Source of the DNA: Ectocarpus siliculosus
Taxonomy: Eukaryota; Sar; Phaeophyceae; Ectocarpales; Ectocarpaceae
Direction of reading: 5' to 3'
Length of the DNA stretch: 12,047 bases
Assembly: GCA_000310025.1 (NCBI GenBank)
Contig: FN649732.1
Span: forward strand, 519,099 to 531,145
The notes beneath the pieces are model-generated. The model saw only the letters and a list, made by a program, of their open reading frames with translations, was not told the origin of the DNA and did no database searches. The translations under genes were made by a program, and so were the position numbers. Below are positions 8,467 to 12,047 of the stretch, in pieces; position 1 is the first letter of the stretch; every line of letters begins with the position of its first letter.

Positions 8467-11394
8467 ATGTCTTCGAACGGCGAACAGGTGCGTGGATTCC
8501 TGTAGTAGGGCTTCGGATATTATTTTCGGAGGATTGTCTCTATGAAGATAGGTACTGCACCAAACGCCGTTCATTTTTTATTGACTCAAATGCTGATCCC
8601 AAAAGGATGCTTCTTCTCTGGGAGTCTTTACGGCCTATTACAGCGTGTGGACAGCCCGTATCATGATTTGTTGCTTCCAATGTTGACTCCAAAGCAAGGA
8701 GTTTTCTTTGTTTGGGAACCTTGGCGCCTACTTAGCATGGACAGCCCGTAATGATTCCAAAGAAAGGAATGATTCCCCAAGAAAGGAAGCGTTTTCTTTG
8801 GGAACGTTGGCGACATATTTTTATGACTATACGATGTGCAGCGCAGCAGTCCCCGCTGTACGACGAAGCAGGGCCCCTTAGCGGCAGACACACCGCCGTT
8901 TGTTGGAGTGGATATTTTTTTGGTACAGTATCAGGTTGCGGTAATTTTCGTTGTGGGTATGGATGGGCAAGGGTAGTGCTGTACAACGTCGTACGCTCTT
9001 CCTTGGTTGCAGTGGCAGCACCGCCCTGTCCCGCCACCACTACCACCACCTGTCATCACCTTTTTGTTCGCAGCAGCAGGCGGCTTTGTAGTGGTGGCGC
9101 AATTCACCCAGTCGTGGTTGATACCCTCCTCAATCAAGTTAACGCATCCCTCCTCCCCTCTCTCACACACATTCCTCGCATTTTCTCCTTTTTTTTTTTG
9201 CTTGCTCCCTCTCTGACATCTTCCTCTCGCTCTCTCATTTCAACGCAAAAACAACGAACAACAACAGAGCGCCGGCGTGGCGGCCCCTACACTCCCCACC
9301 AAGCGCACCGTACGGCAGCTGTTGGAAACGAGGAACACACTCAACAAGATGGAGATCGGGCAGGGGGTCCTACTCACTGCTGACGTCACGGTAGGCCGCT
9401 CAGACGCTAACCCTTGGGATCTTCCATCCTACCATTCGCGTGAATATGTGGTGTATGGATTCCAAGTGGCTACCGGGAAAACTTGCGGGCGAATTAATCC
9501 ATTGGTGTGCGATCGATTTTTTTGAAGACCGATTGCTCCACGACGACCAGGAGGCTGGTACCAAACCCTACGTTCACGCGCGAGGAAATTTCTCGGAAAA
9601 ATAATTCCGAAATGACGCTTTTTGGGCATGATAGACCGTCTTACGTTGTTGTGGTGCATTCGAGCTTTGATGGCACACCTGTGTGAGCGCCCTCACTCTC
9701 AGCGACAGTGTTTTTTGTCAGCACAAGGTGTAAGTTGTGTCGTGTTTATTTTTTTTTGCCGCAGCGGGGGTGAGGTCTGTCTTCCTGAAATGTTTCTTTT
9801 TCTTTTTTTCTTGCTGCTGAGGTGTCTGCTGCTCTGCGGAGTGTGGCTGTGCTCTATTTGGGTATGCGCTTTCAGTTTTTGTTCGCGCGCGTCTGTGGGA
9901 GGCATGTTTATCGGGTGGTGGCTCATCATGTCGGCTCTCCCTCCCTCAGCCCCCCCCCCCAACGTTGTTCCATGGACGTGCGCAACGTCGTGAAACGACA
10001 GGGAGCCGAGTTGGTGGTGATCAGGGGTTGTTTCGAAGGCAAGGTGACGGCACAGTGCATCGACATCGAGCAGGTATGCGCATGCAGCTTGAAGCGTGTG
10101 ACCACATGAAGCGTGCCCAAAATGAAAAACGCTGTGTCCCAGGTTGCCGAGAACATGATGAGCTGATGTCCTGTAGTGCTGCAGAGGTTTTATTTTATCC
10201 CGGTCTCTTTTAACCGCGGAAGAGAATAGTTCGTTTGTGTTTCATAGTCATTTTATTAGAAAAAGGTCTCCTCGGACGGCCGTCGACCATGCCAGCAGAC
10301 GCAACGTTAACGATGACCCCCCTCTCACATCACCAGCGTCCTTGTGCTATGTTGATTACCGGCAGGGATTCTCATCGCCCACGACAAGAGCACCATCACA
10401 AACAACGACAACAACGACAACAACAGCGAACCCTACCTTCTCTTCTACGTCTACGTAGCGGTAGCCTAGCCTACCTCCTCTCCTCTTGCGCACCGAAACA
10501 ATGGGCATCGGCACTTAGCAACAACATCACAACAACAGCGACTCCTGCCTGTTCCTATACACCGAGCGCTTTGATAGCACCGATCTGCTGTACCTATAAC
10601 CTTCTCTCCTCCCGCGCAACAAATGCCTCCGCAGGGGGCGGAGGTGAGGGGGACGATCGAGTGCGAGGCGGCACGGGTCAACGGAAAGTTCGACGGGGTG
10701 TTCATGTCTTCCCACTCCCTGCACGTGAGTATCTCGACTTTGTCTTCTTTTTTTTCCTAAGGGGCCGTTTCGGTTGGTGGCCGCGGCTATGAAGGCGGTA
10801 TTGTTTTGTATTGATAGCACGGTAGATAACGTGTCCGTGCAAGGAAGGACCTCGCGATCTCTTCAATCAATAGCATTGTTTTTCATCTTTGGCAGAGCCA
10901 TCGAAACTTTTAAGCAGCGTTGCTTGCCCCTCCCCCGCCCGGCCTCACCCCCAACGATATTTGTACCCGCCCCGTCCCCGTGACTCGTTCTTCCTCACAG
11001 AGGCTCGCACCCACGCAAATTGTTGCGAACCGAAAGCATCGTCGTTATTGTAGCTACGTCTAGGCGATGTCCCGGCTCTTGCATTTCTGTGCTCGATTTC
11101 CACCCCCCAGAGCGCGTACAAGTCTTGAGGACGACTGGCTTAACAAACGAAACGCCCCCCCAACAGTAGAAGCATTGACCACCCGTGTATTTGCTGTACG
11201 TACGGTGCCCCCCGATGGCCGTGTGACTCTCTCCCTCCACTGCTGCCACCACCCCCGTGTCTGCTTTTCGCAATCCTCAGCTTGCCTCCCACGCCAACGT
11301 GTCGGGACGCATCATCTACCGCCGCTTGAAGGTGGCGAAGGGCGCGCAACTCTACGGCCTTTCGGAGTACCGTTCGCCGGTGCTTGCGAAGTAG
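8467..11394 (+). CDS. Bactofilin-family beta-helical cytoskeletal protein (five exons)
   Basis: Bactofilins polymerise into non-polar filaments, often on membranes, without nucleotide. Exons are 8467-8487, 9268-9390, 10002-10073, 10635-10724 and 11281-11394. All four introns (780, 611, 561, 556 bp) have GT-AG ends and all junctions are phase 0, giving 139 residues plus TAG, a normal bactofilin length. Residues 1-35 form a basic N-terminal tail (MSSNGEQ from exon 1). The core starts at about 37 (IGQGVLL) and shows rung repeats VVIRGCFEGKV, GAEVRGTIECEAARVNGKFDG, then VSGRIIYRRLKVAKGAQLYG near the C-terminus. This matches the bacterial pattern IGxGxxIxGxL...IDGxVEGxI...GAxVxGxIxxxxxxVxGxxxG...VxGxIxYxxLxVxxGAxxxG. 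The exon 3 acceptor at 10001 was chosen over CTCAG at 9949 because only it keeps frame and core spacing. The start rests on a 7-codon exon and is the least certain part. Family known; role in this organism unknown. Confidence 0.88.
8590..8830. repeat. Degenerate tandem repeat in bactofilin intron 1
   Basis: Three decayed units begin near 8590, 8680 and 8767. Each has ATG.TGA.TCC.AA, then a GGA..[CG]TT[TC]TCTTTG core, GGGA[AG].[CG]TT, and in the first two TGGACAGCCCGTA. Unit length is about 90 bp for the first and shorter afterwards. Between units two and three there is a short local duplication: ATGATTCCAAAGAAAGGA (8751-8768) followed by ATGATTCCCCAAGAAAGGA (8769-8787). The first two units share a reading frame ending at a TAA near 8750, which I consider accidental. 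Confidence 0.7.
9950..9960 (+). other. C11 tract, probable polypyrimidine tract of intron 2
   Basis: CTCAG followed by eleven C lies 41 bases before the exon 3 acceptor at 10001. The C/T-rich block from about 9935 to 9960 probably serves as the splicing pyrimidine tract. Splicing at CTCAG (9949) would add 52 bases and shift the frame, so use of that site would give a non-functional bactofilin message. Confidence 0.4.
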
Positions 11395-11416
11395 TCGCGT
11401 GTAGCAGGATGGGCTT

Positions 11417-11434
11417 GGGGGGGGGGGGGGGGGG
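11417..11434. repeat. G18 homopolymer
   Basis: Eighteen consecutive G shortly after the bactofilin stop codon. The exact length is unreliable in most sequencing chemistries. It may form a G-quadruplex in the 3' UTR RNA. Confidence 0.85.
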
Positions 11435-11722
11435 CTGGTGAGTAGCGAGGGCGATGCTTATAAAGGTACCTCACCTCTTTCGGATATGTTTTGAGCAATT
11501 TTTTTTCCAGCTTTTAATTCTCCTCTTTTTGTTGTTCATTTCTCTCCCACAGCCGGTAGTCCATGGTGTTGTAGTGTGTTGTGTTTTGTGTCTGTGAGTG
11601 GTGGGATGGCATTTAGCCTTATCGGTATTTATTCCGTCGATTCGTTCGACGTGTCCTCCGTATCGTTTACTCTTATAGTAATCATTAACGCGACTTGCGG
11701 CCGTTTTGTTCGTCGCACTGTA

Positions 11723-11736
11723 GCGCGCGCGCGCGC
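11723..11736. repeat. Alternating GC run
   Basis: Seven GC dinucleotides followed by TGCGCG. Such alternating purine-pyrimidine runs can adopt Z-DNA. No gene context is evident. Confidence 0.85.
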
Positions 11737-12047
11737 TGCGCGTAGCAGCAGCCTCCTGCTTCGCGATGCCAAGGTCAGCTCTGTGTGTATAGAACACAGG
11801 CGGCGTTGTATTGGCCCGAGCTATCGAAGACGTGGCTTATTTTCTTTATTTTCGAGGTGTGTATTCAGATGGAGCATAAGGTATGCCCCAAACTGCGATG
11901 AACGCTCTTCCTCCGAGAGCGAGGCGGGCGAGTACTGGCCTTATGTACGGTCTTTAAAGTTTCTACTTTTCTCATGTTCGGGCGGGGGGGGGGGGGATTT
12001 ATCTGTAGCCTGCACTAAAACTTTAATACGTCGTTCTACAATTCTCT

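Larger units (their letters stand above)
11395..12047. other. Probable 3' UTR and downstream flank of the bactofilin gene
   Basis: No coding exon was found. The region begins after the TAG at 11392-11394 and is T/G-rich on the plus strand. It holds G18 (11417-11434), a TTATAAAG at about 11458, an alternating GC run (11723-11736) and G13 (11984-11996). No plus-strand AATAAA was seen, so the poly(A) site may use a variant signal or lie beyond the window. A minus-strand open frame at 11471-11797 is Lys/Thr/Arg-rich and looks accidental. Confidence 0.45.

Noticed and set aside
9722-9729. An 8-base micro-exon between TTTTGTCAG and GTAAGT that would restore phase for the upstream acceptor
   Set aside because: Not needed once the acceptor at 10001 is used, and it would still insert residues into the core.
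9950-10001. Extending bactofilin exon 3 upstream to CTCAG at 9949, giving a Pro-rich insert and an internal Met (MDVRN)
   Set aside because: It breaks the phase with exon 2 by one base and inserts extra residues into the beta-helix core. The acceptor at 10001 fixes both problems.

Overview
This is eukaryotic nuclear DNA, most likely from a stramenopile such as a brown alga or a relative (inference). The signs are small exons separated by 0.55-0.8 kb GT-AG introns, several long G/C homopolymers, CAG/CTG tracts, long non-coding stretches, and a spliced bactofilin gene. Bactofilins are mainly bacterial cytoskeletal proteins and are known in a few eukaryotic lineages including oomycetes. There are no operons, ribosome binding sites, CRISPR arrays or phage genes. 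Most open frames in all six frames are chance frames in non-coding DNA.

Layout. Bases 1-208 look like an unreliable sequence end full of stretched homopolymers. Bases 209-273 hold the first copy of a 65-bp hairpin-bearing element; the second copy is at 7450-7513. Bases 314-1524 carry the 3' end of a plus-strand gene (two visible exons) encoding a Gly/Ser-rich tail with a strongly acidic C-terminus ending in a DFWSKYG-type segment. Bases 1525-3699 are T/G-rich and non-coding, with a poly(A) signal and a small duplication. At 3700-4232 a TATA box precedes a modest open frame that starts with an acylation-like MGNVCSS. Bases 4544-5711 may hold a minus-strand gene for a secreted protein (low confidence), with CTG-repeat-encoded cysteines in its leader and a hairpin in its 3' UTR. 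Bases 5712-8466 are non-coding as far as I can tell.

The best-supported gene is the bactofilin at 8467-11394 (+). It has five exons, all joined in phase 0, giving 139 codons plus stop. Three exons assemble into a continuous beta-helix core with the spacing typical of bacterial bactofilins. Intron 1 contains a decayed tandem repeat. Bases 11395-12047 are its probable 3' UTR and flank.

The genes have no visible functional link with one another; this is ordinary eukaryotic gene spacing. The main points of interest are the intron-rich eukaryotic bactofilin, a set of 3' splice sites preceded by CAACAACAG-like rather than pyrimidine-rich sequence, and the duplicated hairpin element between C tracts.
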